64,000 nucleotides of DNA, taken from the NCBI RefSeq assembly GCF_001638985.1, contig NW_017265188.1, positions 483,024-547,023 on the forward strand, read 5' to 3'. Position 1 is the first letter of the stretch, and each line of letters starts with the position of its first letter. The notes below the pieces were generated by a model that saw only the letters and a program-made list of their open reading frames with translations, did no database searches and had not been told where the DNA came from. The DNA is from Phycomyces blakesleeanus NRRL 1555(-). Lineage: Eukaryota; Mucoromycota; Mucoromycetes; Mucorales; Phycomycetaceae. Shown here one piece after another: positions 26,101-37,234 of this stretch. Made by a program: the position numbers and the translations under genes.

Positions 26101-28259
26101 TTTTCTTACCTGTCCAGCACGGAAGAAAATCTTGGTGAGACCAACTTGGTATTTATCCTTGTCTTTGATGTGGGTATCTAAAATTACGCTGCACAGTTTA
26201 CGAATATCTGGTTTGGTGGCAGGATCCCAATGAGATGAATTTACGAGAGCATAATATCTATTTGTATATACAACCAGTTAATTTATTGGCTTCTTAGCCA
26301 GCACATACATATTGCTATTGTTATTGTTATTGTTATTTCGCGTCAAGCAAAAACAAATTACCTGTCTGCAAAATCTGCGAATGTCCAGCGAGATGGGTAT
26401 CCTGCACAACTGATACGGATTGTTTCTAATACACCACATGCACGAAGCTGAGAGAGAACCATGTTTGGCTCGAATGCCCACGCCTGCTTGGCTTCATTGG
26501 GTTTGATACAGCGGATATAATGTACATTGGTGTGTTTAATGGTGTCCATCAAATTAATCAAAGACAGCTAGGAAATAAGAAAATAAAAAACAAGTAAGTA
26601 TAAATTATCATCTAGTAAATGTACACATCTTTTTGTGTAAAAGTGTTTCTTTTTCTTGTAAGCATCCATGGAATTTTTGATTGATTTTATTACCTTGAAT
26701 ATAGAACCAAGGGTACTCTTTTTTGCAGCAGCGTTATTGGACTTCTTTTGGGTTTCGACCTAACATTTTTTTTTTTGCAATTAGTAACATTACAAATTAT
26801 CCCAAACTCTCCCATACTACTTAATATTTGCTACTCATCCTTTCTTTATATATATATGTGTGTGTGTCTTATTATTATTTTTACTAAAGAATATAGAGAG
26901 ATTTCAACATACCACTACTGGTGAACTTGCAGCAATGGCAGCAGCAGCAGTTTGCATCATTGTCGATAAGAATGAGAATTCTGTCTTTTGTAAAAGGGCA
27001 AGGTGCTCTTCAGGTACGGTGTCCTTGTTCTTTTCCAAGAATCCTTCAGCCTCATACTGTACATCATGAGCATAATGTACCACAGTGAAAGCATTGTTTG
27101 AGAAACGAGGTTTCTTAAAGTAATCCTGATAAGGAGGATTGCTAAAGGTCGAATAGAGCTTATTGCAGAACCCTTGGTCAGTGCCAGATGGAAGACGAGA
27201 CTCTTCATCAAGCAGAGACAAGACACCCATCTTGTTCTCGATCATCTCAATACACTTTTGGTTGTCGGCAAACTCGATAAACTTCCAGTCGATCTCTTCA
27301 CGGACATACTCCTCTTGCTCCAATTTGAATACATGTTGATTGAACTATAACACTAACAAGTCAGATCCCAATCCCTTTTTTTTCCCCATTCTCCTTTTCT
27401 CCTCTATATTTTTTTATATATGATTTTAATTCTAATTTTTTTTAGCCCCTCTTTTTCTTTAAAAATAAAAAGGGTGCATGCAGTAGTTCCCATGCACTCT
27501 AAATTTATTACTATACTTTTGTGTTGGCACTTTTACCTGTTGCTGCAACTTTTCGTTGGCATAGTTGATGCAAAACTGTTCAAACGAGTTCTTTTGGAAA
27601 TGCTCGAATCCATAAATATCTAGCACACCAATAAACGCAGTGACACTGTCAGGATCCGGGCACGACAGACTATCGTTGACAATTGCCACCAGCCAATCAA
27701 ACAGATATGCATAAATGTACTTTGCGACCGAATCTCTGACGACCTGTGCCTGGGTTGTAGAAAGATTGGTCACGATTTTCTCGGAACGAGTGATTATTTG
27801 CTTGCGAATGATCCACTTGCGGAACTCGGCCAGCGGAATACCCAGCAGACGGGTGGCCAATACAAGAGATGGCTCATCTTCGGCCAGGGATGCATCTCCT
27901 CGACCGCCGATTTCCATATTACCAAGATGTAACAATGCAGCCAACAAGCGGAAGATGTCCCATTGTGTCTCTTTGGTCACGCCGATCTTTTCCAATGAAG
28001 ACTGGGTCAATTCAAACTCTTCGATATCGTCTACACCAGGAATCACTCCAGATCCACTTTGATTAAGATAGTTGAATGCCGTCCAGTCCTTGATTCCGAG
28101 TCTTTCCCGTTCAGCCTCAGGTGCGCCTGCACACAGTTGGTAGAAGATGTGGTAATTACGCTCGATCTGGGGTTGGAAGACAAGGCGCGAACGTTCCAGC
28201 AAGTAGGTTCTGACCTTGGCACCAACAATGTTGTATTGTTTATCGAATTGGATCTAAAG

Positions 28260-28298
<39 letters not shown>

Positions 28299-29364
28299 TC
28301 AATTGTTAAGCACAATGTACGCTTTCATTTTTTTTAAAGAAACAACTCTCTGCTTTTTCGTACAAAACATTCACCCCACACAAGGCCGTGTATGTGTGTA
28401 TGGAGATATCTTTACCTCTATGTATTTTCCAAAGCGAGAACTGTTGTCGTTACGTGTGGTCTTTGCATTACCAAACGCTTCCATGATCGGATTGGTGGCC
28501 AAGATTTGTTCTTCTACTTCAGTCATACTTCCCGAACTGTCCTTTGCCACCTTTCCGGCCGTTTCCTTGTCATCGGCAGTTGCAAAGTACCGCATGATGT
28601 ACTTTGCGCTCACAGTCTTACCAGCACCACTCTCTCCAGAAACAACGATTGTCTGGTTTGTCTTTTCGCGGATCATACACCGGTAGGCGTCTTCGGATAT
28701 GGCAAACAGATGTGGTTCAAGTTCTCCTCGGCGTTTTCCAGAGTATTGTTGAATCACCTGAGGTTCGTACAGGGGAACGCGTGCAAAAGGGTTTGCGGCG
28801 ATTAGAACGATGCCAGAGTAAGTATATATATTACGCTGAAGGTAACGAATACGAATCGTGTTCAGGACTATTGGTAATAAGATTTATTTGCATTGGTTTG
28901 ATGCCTTGATGTGAGTATGTATATATGTATGTATGTATGTATGTATGCGTACCTGAGGGTTCGTTGAGATAACTGAGGTTAGTCAAGTCGTCAATATCTT
29001 CCATCTTGGGAGGGTTTCTTAAAGGGGGTAGGGTGTTGCCCTTGTGTTTGTCAAGTTCTGTCAGGGATCCCTCGAATACATGTTCCTAAATAAAACAAGG
29101 CATCAATAAATAAATAAATACACATTATATTATAATAATTTTAATTGTTTTATTTATTATTATTTAGTGTTTTTGTGGTTTTGTGGTTTTGTGATTTACT
29201 CTAGTAGGGTCTTGGTCATTCGTGAAAATCATCTTGACAGTGTTTCCAACAGTTTCATTTGACTCGACAGATGCAGAAACCCAGCCATCTTGGTCATCTG
29301 TAAACCATGCCTGGGTACCTTTGGTGTACACTTGCAACAGCTGTGTCAAGTGTGATGATGCCAT
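23103..29364 (-). CDS. MYO2: Class V myosin heavy chain, 15 exons
   Basis: Exons (minus): 29364-29200, 29085-28953, 28867-28416, 28253-27537, 27344-26913, 26759-26694, 26567-26362, 26257-26110, 26007-25731, 25621-25534, 25361-24413, 24304-23851, 23725-23502, 23371-23222, 23150-23103. All phases agree and give 1502 residues, normal for fungal class V myosins. The motor carries P-loop GESGAGKT (about 177-184), switch [13 protein letters not shown] and switch [10 protein letters not shown] (about 462-469). Six IQ-type light-chain sites follow (about 780-930, for example [16 protein letters not shown]), then a coiled coil (about 940-1080) and a C-terminal DIL cargo domain (about 1190-1440). The protein moves secretory vesicles and organelles along actin toward growing tips (family knowledge). 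The final 48-nt exon is chosen because a CTAAC branch-site-like motif and AAACAG acceptor give a short in-frame tail; the alternative is a read-through end. Confidence 0.95.
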
Positions 29365-29700
29365 GCAAGAAATGTGAGTAGAAAATAAATAAATATAAAA
29401 AGAAAGAAAGAAAGAAAGAAAGAAAAAAGAAAAAGAAGAAGAAGACGACGAGAAAAAGAAGGGAAGTAAGAAGAAAGTAAAAGCAAAGTCCGAGTTGGAT
29501 TGAAAGTAGGGATTTTAAACACACTCGTGTTGAATAAATCACAGTCAGATTCCTTGATTTCTAGTCCCGAATAAACTACATATCAACTTCTTTATGCTAT
29601 ATCTTCTAAAGAACTCGACTGAATAAAGTGAAACCTCGCTTTATTATAGATATAAGCATATATTTTATAAAAAAATAACAATAGAAGATAAGGATAGATT
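29365..29700. other. Myosin upstream region, Tc1 left-end-like sequence
   Basis: This is the presumed myosin promoter and leader: a GAAA tetramer repeat (about 29401-29430) and purine-rich sequence. Near 29621-29645 lies GTGAAACCTCGCTTTATTAT, which resembles a Tc1/mariner terminal repeat and would belong to the transposase copy that follows. No paired copy is seen beyond 30810. Confidence 0.5.
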
Positions 29701-30810
29701 TTAATATGTTATGTGGTTCCCAGAAGCTTCTATCACTGCCCGGATTCTATCTGGCATACTCGCTACAAGAGTACGAAGAAGCCCTGGATCAAATCTCTCC
29801 CACTCCTGAAGAATGCAAGCCTTGGGCTCTTCAACATTATTTATAGAGACCTTTCTCTCTTAAACATTGGCTTTTAGGGCATGCCAGACGTGCTCGATCG
29901 GGTTCAAACCCGGACTTTGCGATGGCCAGTAGTCAAAGCGTTTAATTTCCCAACGGTTTTTCCACCACGTCGTATAAGACCCAGTATGGCAACTAGCACC
30001 ATCTTCTTGAAATATAAACATAATTTTCTGCTCACCATCCGATTTCTTATACCAGGAATTGAAGTCCTTAGATAAACAATTGACATATGCGTCTTGGTCT
30101 ATAAAGCCTTCGAGAAACGATAATGGGCCAAGCCCACCAGCCCAGAAAAACCCCACACCATCCTTGGACCTTTTCCATACTTCTCTGTTTTTAGTGTATG
30201 ACGTTCCTGATATTTCTCTCTTCGCTTACGAATTACGGCTGGATCATAATCATTGGGCCTTCAGCATAAACCTCGGCTAATCTGACCACACCATCCTACT
30301 CCAGTCCTCAGTCCCAAAGCTGGCTCTAGCTTTGGCCCAACGCAGCCGGTTCTTCTTCTGTTCTCGGGTTAAGTTTGGCTTCGAAACAGGGGTGTAAGAA
30401 CAACAAAAACAAAAAACTTTCAGTCTTGAGGTGTCGGATAACTGTATATCTATAGATGATGACACCAGCAGCTGCCAGATTCCTTTGATGATATGCATAA
30501 CTCTCAAAAAGGTTACGCCTCACGCTCAAGCAAAGACTTGCAACGTATGTGACACTGAGCTTCTTTGGTCTCCCAGGCCTGGTCTTTGGTTTTGCAGTAC
30601 TAGTTTTTCTTTTCTTTTCACAACGTTTGATAGCGGTGTTGATTGTCGTTCGAGGGAAACCCATGTGGTTTGCAATCTCAGTTGGGGTATTTTTTTTTTA
30701 TTTTTACTTTTTTGGTTTTATATAGCTAAATAATACTGCTACGTTCAAGCTCTGACGGTTCACATCTTTTTGAGGGACTTTGTTTGTTCGTTTATTTCTT
30801 GATGACATGA
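29701..30810 (-). pseudogene. Broken, near full-length Tc1/mariner transposase
   Basis: Read on the minus strand from an ATG at 30810 to a stop at 29701, about 1.1 kb, the usual size for this superfamily. The N-terminal part has a helix-turn-helix block (TPTEIANHMGFPRTTINTAI) and a basic GRPKKLS linker. Next comes REQKKNRLRWAKARASFGTED ahead of a MVWSD motif (first catalytic Asp). The C-terminal part has FQEDGASCHT (second Asp region), SQSPGLNPIEHVWHALK and a normal C-terminal tail. Breaks: frame changes between the HTH and first-Asp blocks and near 30150, plus an in-frame TAA near 29863. It is therefore inactive. It sits between the myosin and FMP32-like genes, about 340 bp behind the myosin start codon. 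Confidence 0.88.
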
Positions 30811-31211
30811 GTGATCTAGTTTTAAGAAAAGATTCTGCAAAAGGAAAAGAAATATGATGTACTCAAAAAGAGGTGTATTTCTGGGGAGGTGACGATGTTT
30901 TATTCCGTCGGAGTGTATTTATATACATTTACATTTACATGTATAAAGGGGCATAATATGTTGTTAGGCTCATACAGCACGCAGCCTTACAGTACATCAT
31001 CCCGTTTGGCTTAAATACACTTGACTTGTGTATTATTCTTTTTGTCTAACTACAAACTGTCAATCTATCAAACTCGATCTATACAAGGCTCTCTTTATAT
31101 TATATTATATTATATTATATTATATTATATTATATTATATTAGATTTTATTTTATTAAGAAAACACAAATAAATATTTCGATGTACAAATATTTAGATTA
31201 CACAATCAGGT
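30811..31211. other. Spacer with TATAT pentamer repeat
   Basis: Contains an ATATT pentanucleotide array (about 31096-31141) between the transposase remnant and the 3' end of the FMP32-like gene. No gene is visible. Confidence 0.6.
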
Positions 31212-32384
31212 TCAACGGAACATGCGCAAGTAAGCCAGGAAAAGAGCGCCTGCACCAGTAATGGTACCTGAAAAGAAAAATAGCCATACATATAAGATTT
31301 AGTTTGATAAATATATACCAAAACACACACACACACACACACATCATGCCAAAACCAATACCAAAAAGAAACCAACTCTCCACTACCTTTACTACCATAT
31401 AAATAATACCCTTACCGATCATGTACTGAAGAATTTGGAATTTGATAGCTTCCATCTGTGTACGCAAGCCTGCGATTTCACTCTCGATCCGGGTGTCAGT
31501 TTCCTTGATTTTGATTTCCTGAGCACTTGCTTCATCCCGGATCCGGCCCTTTTCGAGGTTAAGATCCAACCGAACATTGGCCTGAGTGCGCGTAATTTCC
31601 TCTCGCAGCTTCTGTCGCAGCTTCTCGATCTCACCCTGGAGCCGTTCATTTTCGGCATGCATCATTGAAAAATCGTTCTTCTCGAGCAACTGGACCTCTG
31701 ACTTGAGGTGGGCAAAATCCACCTTGTATGTGTAAACAGTCTTTGTACAATCCAATTGAACACAATCAAGTGTGTGTACATATAAAATACGATTATAATG
31801 TCAAACGAGATGAAGGATTTGGAAAAAAAAAAGAGAGAGAGTGTGTGTGTGTGTGATATATATATATATATATAAAGCAAAAAACAAAACAAAAAACAAA
31901 AACAAAAAAAAGCTAATTAGGTAACTACGAACATGGTGATGAGTGTGTGCATAATAATTATTTTTTAAGGATTTTTACCTTTTCTTGCTCTGCTTTGGTC
32001 ACCATGGCTTTGCTGAGGTCTGTCATGCTTTGATGTCAAACGAGTTAATATATATATATATATATATTGTTGTTATTACTTTGATCATGGCATTTACCTT
32101 TCTGAAATAACTTGACGAACTGATCGCATGATGGCTTCACTTTGTTCTCTTGAGAATCCTTCATTCTCAAGTCGTTCGACAAATTTGAATGTATCGAAAT
32201 GGTATTGCGATAATGGTTGGGTAAATTGGAAACGTGGATTGGTGTGTTGAAGTTGGTGGCGAGCAACTGTTCAAAAGAAATGACCAATATGATTACGTTT
32301 TGTAAGAGAATTTACATTTATATGTATATACAAAAGGTTGTTTCTATTTATTGGCTTACGCTTGAGAAGTGTAGAGCGTATCAT
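31212..32384 (-). CDS. FMP32: DUF1640 mitochondrial inner-membrane protein (FMP32/CCDC90-like), 5 exons
   Basis: Exons (minus) 32384-32360, 32266-32098, 32027-31979, 31722-31416 and 31267-31212 give 201 residues in phase. The family signature is YHFDTFKFVERLENEGFSRE (about residues 28-47), followed by EQSEAIMRSVRQVI. A long coiled coil follows (VDFAHLKSEVQLLEKNDFS then ENERLQGEIEKLRQKL). A C-terminal membrane segment (TITGAGALFLAYLRMFR) ends the protein, which is the family's layout. The basic, hydroxylated first residues (MIRSTLLKLARHQ) fit a mitochondrial presequence. Yeast Fmp32 and animal CCDC90/MCUR1 relatives are inner-membrane proteins linked to respiratory assembly or calcium uptake. 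Length matches the family. The 25-nt first exon ends within the presequence. Confidence 0.92.
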
Positions 32385-33199
32385 TTTGAGGGGGATGGGA
32401 CTGGCCCTCTCTCTTTCTCTCTCGCACTTTGGTTCTTTTTTTTTAAAAAAAAAAAATCCAAACTTTCCCCCCTTCCTTTCTACTTCCCCTTTTCTCTCCC
32501 TCTCCCCTTCTTCCAGTCCAGTGGGGTAATGTCTAAACGAGTGACTGCTGTATGTACCTGAGGAAAATCTAAAACATCCCTTGGGACAATCAAACCTACA
32601 CACTAAAAAGTGATATAGAAGAACACGATAAAAATAAGATTAATAAATTCCTAAATTAAATCAATTGATGTCCTAGTATTCTGTTGCAGGAACAAATAGA
32701 CTTTTTTGAAAGTATAAAATTATAACCACCAAAATACTTATTGGTGGTGAAATTAATATATAATGAAAATGGAAGGAAAATAAGCTATAAGATAATTTGG
32801 TAAGAATATTAAAAAAAAAAAAAGGTATTTCACATAACAGAGTACAGAATATTAGAATATGAATAAATAATGAAATTGAAACATCTTCTCCTAGTCAAAT
32901 GGTTTGATTAAGAGAAAGCCTGGATTGGATACAAATGACTTTCTTGGATACTTGTCTGAATGCAGTATGAATAAAAATAAAATAAAATATATATTACTTG
33001 ATGATCTATCTATAATTGTCTATTATATTCAATAATGTACATGTATACATGAGATTGGTTTTCAGACAAAAAAAAAATGAAAGGATAGAGAACGAACAAA
33101 GTTTCTTTCTTTCTTTCTTTCTCTTTTCCTTTTGTCTCTTCATTTCGTTTCATTTTTGTTTCGTCTCGGTAAGTCTCGGTAAGCTTCGTTTCGTCTCAG
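32385..33199. other. Divergent promoter region, FMP32-like and GCR1_C genes
   Basis: 815-bp spacer between two divergently read genes. It contains CT-rich sequence close to the FMP32-like start and CTTT/TTTC repeats near 33103-33125. The 5' exon of the GCR1_C gene may lie in the right part, but I could not identify it. Confidence 0.5.
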
Positions 33200-34534
33200 A
33201 GCCTGTCACACGCGGACCGGAATTTCCACAAGTACTAAAGAAGAACAAGGTAAATCCCGGAAGATTCCTTGCAGTGTTACAGGAAAAGTAAGCTGTAAAG
33301 AGAGAGAGATAGATAGATAGAGGAGGGAGATATAGTTTAGTGTTTATTCCCCTATTGATACATCAGAAGAATACAAGAGGCCTTTTCTCTTTCTCTTTCT
33401 CTTCTTCTTTCTTTTGGTAGTATGGTCCTTACGGTAAGTATTGCATGTTTGCACAATGAAAGAAGAAGTTTGTAATAAACCAAATTTAATATCAATAATA
33501 ATAATTTACTCAGAGTACGGATGATATCAATAATCCTGGTCAAGGGTCTAGCGATCATTCAGCTCAAAATGTGCTGTCATTGATCTTTAAGCAGCTGGAA
33601 AATCTCAACACCAAATTAGACAACCATCAGGCCACACTTCAAAGACTCTTGCTAGATCAGCAACACAGGCAGTCACAAGACAAATGCTTGGCTCATTCCG
33701 TCCATGAATTGAGAGCCGATATGCAACTGTTACGAGAAGCCAGTGTCATGTTTGGTACTGGAACCAAGTATCTGCCGTCTACTCTGGCACAATCATCGAT
33801 ATCACCATTAGTATCAGTATCAGTATCAGTATCAGAATCAGAATCAGAATCACCGTCAGTAGCTGATTTGCCTCTGGATCTGCCAGTCCCAACCTCTCCT
33901 GTATGGATCCAGCAACCCACAAAGAAAAGTATCTACTCGCTCAGCAGAGACATCGTTACTGTTACTGATCTCTGGCGCGAATGGTCTGTTGGGCTCTCGG
34001 ATGCTATGCCGTCCGTAATTGAGCTCAACAAAACCAAGGGGTCTTCTTGGAGAAGCATTGCAAAAGGTAATGATACGTATAACATATATTGTATGCATGT
34101 TTGATAACATGTATCTGTCTACAGAGCGACAGTTTTACTCTAGGAGATTGATAATTGTCAACAAAATATACAAAGTTAAACAGACAACCAATTGTTCAAT
34201 TGAAGAGGCAGTCGGGGCTGTTGAACTATTGAGAACCGAGATGAAGTGGTCGCTTAGTAGATTGACAAAAGAACTAAAAAAAATCGGCAACACAATAGCA
34301 ATATCAATAGCAATAAGATTAACAATAAGTGCAAATGAGATATCAAATACATATACACATATTAATAAATGGTTCAATTTTTTTTTAAAAAAAAAATGCT
34401 TTGTTCGGCATTCGGCGCCTGGAATTAATGTCAATTATTTGTCTGGTCACAAATATATCACATCTTTCTTTTGGCTTTGTTTCTTCTTCTTCTTTTTCAT
34501 CTTCTTGTTAATATATACTTATTATATTGTTTGA
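33200..34534 (+). CDS. GCR1_C-domain DNA-binding protein with 13-nt microexon, 5' end unresolved
   Basis: Supported exons are 33200-33287, 33421-33433, 33514-34066 and 34125-34534. Phases agree only if the 13-nt exon is used. Visible parts: a Leu/Gln-rich coiled coil (IFKQLENLNTKLDNHQATLQ), a Ser/Glu/Val low-complexity run, then the GCR1_C-type block: LWREWSVGLSDAMPSVIELN, GSSWRS, ERQFYSRR, and an EEAVGAVELLRTE helix. This domain binds DNA in yeast Gcr1 and relatives; in other fungi similar proteins are often transposon-captured or lineage-specific regulators. The start is uncertain: either an upstream exon is missing, or translation begins at the ATG inside the microexon (33422). The last 80 residues become AT-driven and hydrophobic, so the true 3' end may differ. 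Confidence 0.75.
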
Positions 34535-37234
34535 TAAATGGCATGCTTATTGTGTCCCAAATGTGCACATAATTGAATATAGTAATTATCAAGAGATCAA
34601 AACAAAAAAAAATGAAAAATAAAATAGAATAGAATACCAAAGAGTAGAATACCTTGATTCATTCAAATCAATGCCTATAGTAATATTTATATTTATATTT
34701 TATAAATCTTTTTTTTTTGGCAGTAATGGTATAATACAGATGGCGTTTATTTTCGTTCTATAAAAGGACATCAAATGTGTAGTACTACAGCCACGCGATT
34801 GTACAAGTGGTAATACACTTGACCATATATATATATATATATATAAAAGCCTTCCTACCCCACCTATCGATCATTATTTACACAGTAAAGATGAAAGAGA
34901 ATTATTTATATTATATAATGTATATTGAAATAATAGGACCCATAGGAAATTTCTTTATATTATTATTATTATTGGTTATTAAATATATATATAAAAATAT
35001 ATAAATAAAAGTTGGGGTTTGTAGAGCAGATTGGCATGAGTCGCAACTCTCGTGTAAATTTACTTATTTAATCATCCTGTTGGGTTAGGAAACGATTATC
35101 AATTCCAGTTTAATAACGACTTACATGTAGATGATAACTAGGATCGTCAAAAGGCAAGTGAATGTACTAGATTCAACCAAACAATAAATTATTTTGGATT
35201 CTATTTAACAATTTTATCCTACAGGTCAATAATTACTTTGGATTGGTGTGGTGTCCTTTGGTCTTTTGAAATCTCATGCCACAAATAACAAAGCTGTGTA
35301 TTCATAAAGAAAGAGAGAAAGAGGTTATCTTTTACTGCTATTGGCATTCAAAATTTCAATAATAGACAATGTAGACAATGTAGACTCTATTACTTTTGAC
35401 ATCATCTTTTGTTTATTTCTTTTTGGGTCCAAGTACGACGGCAGAACTAGCAACATTGTTCTAGACTCTGATGCTTCAATGTGGATATTTTTGACAGTAA
35501 ATTTTAATTAACACAATATCAATAACTAATGAACTAGGAGGAGCTATTGCAGTTGTACTATTGGAGTAAGGTTTGAATTGACGAGCTTGTTCTTTCCATC
35601 TTAATCTTTGTTGTCTTATTGTGTGTATATATGTATATTTGACACCTTGTCTACAGTCATCAAACTGTACCAGATCAAGAAAGAAGTAATTAGAACTGAT
35701 TCAAAGCTGAATAGACTTTTTTTTTATTTCCTTTTTTTGAACTGTAGTAAAGTTCATCTCCGAAATATACACACACATTGTGAGAGTGGGAAAGAGAGTG
35801 TGAGAGATAAAGATATATATATATATATGTGTGTGTGTGCGTGTGACAGGCAAGACAAGACAAGACATAATAGGCTGGTCAAATGATAGACTGACAAAGA
35901 AGCAAGGACCCCAGACAAATCGATTGTCGTGCACGTCCAGTAAATATTATATATAGAATATAGTTATGTAGATATATTAGAAACATACAGTTGGGGTGGA
36001 CAGCCCTAAAAAAGTTCAAAATAAATTTAGCCAATAATTTTAATTTATGGCTGACCGCACCTTTTAAATATATATGTATTCAAAAGAAAAGGTTTAATAC
36101 TTGAATCAAGTACTCATAATACCATCTCTAGTATCTCATTGCATGTTTTTCTCAGTCTGGCTTCCTGTTATACATCTCTTTCATCAGTAATGTCGTAATC
36201 ATTAGCGAAACATAGCTATGGAGTACGTAATTCAGTTTCCCCTTTTTATTTTATTTAGTTGTCAGGTGCAAAACAGTTGGCATTATTGAGGTGGATCTAT
36301 AAAACTTTTAATTCAGGTATTTCCTTGCGACGAGGTGGTATCTCGATTATCGATTAGCTCCAGTTTGGAGAAACTCTTGGTCATGTCGAATTGAAGATTC
36401 CAAAAATCGCTTTGTTTATATATATATAATCTTTAGATCAAAGTACCTAGTTTTATTCACTCAGTATAACGCACATAATCACGTTTTGCGTTTGTCTCCT
36501 TTATATGGATATTCTAACAACAGAAACAATATTTCTGTTGCCTTGTAAAAAAAAAAACAAAAAAAAAAGTTATTGAAAACACAGATCCCTGAGACAACAA
36601 ATTCTTGCTCTCCTTTTTTTTTTATATTTATTTTCGAGCGCCATGATTTCTAAAAGAAACAATATATATATATGAAATTAGTTAATTAATTTTTATTTTA
36701 TTTTATTGGCTAATGAGATTGATTTTGATTGGCTGCGACATTGCTTGTTGGATTCAATGTACATTTTAGATATTTTTGTATATAAAAAAAAAAAAAAAAA
36801 ACTACGAAAATATCAATAGGCCGTATCACTATTTCGTGTGATAGGCGCGGAAATGGGTTAAATCATAAGCTACAGAAAAGATTCAAAGAAGGACGGGAAA
36901 TGGCCGTGTTTGGTCAAGACGGTGGCTGTACACAAAAAAAAACCTTTTTTTTTTCTTTTTTGTATTTTCCTTAGTAGCACGTGAAAGTAGCCAAGGTGGG
37001 TTTCACATGGCAAAAGCCAAAAACGATCCTCACCAAAAATAAAAAATAAAAAATAAAAATCCCCAGCCATTTTTGTTTCTCTTTCTCTTTCACTTCTTCT
37101 TCTTCTTTCACTTCTTGTCTCTTTACAAACTCGCACGCACGTTACATATTATAAATATATAAAAAGAACACTATCCATTCTTCTGTTACTTTTACTTTTT
37201 AAATAAATAAATATAAATTATTATTATTTTTTTG
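34535..37234. other. 2.7-kb AT-rich spacer
   Basis: No gene recognised. Short ORFs (for example 35608-35886) run through TATA/TG repeats. AT and TG microsatellites occur near 34827-34846 and 35814-35842, and A-tracts near 36547-36570 and 36785-36800. The right end (about 37060-37234) is CT-rich and likely the leader of the Opi1-like gene. Confidence 0.55.

Noticed and set aside
29895..29915. GGGTTCAAACCCGG, resembling a tRNA B box
   Set aside because: It is the antisense of the SPGLNPIE-coding segment of the transposase remnant.
31096..31141. Regular pentamer array, checked as a possible CRISPR or centromere repeat
   Set aside because: It is a plain ATATT microsatellite with no spacers or larger unit.
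33049..33199. Upstream extension of the GCR1_C ORF from an ATG at 33049
   Set aside because: The frame is open but codes mostly Phe/Ser/Leu from T/C-rich repeats, which looks like leader or intron sequence, not protein.
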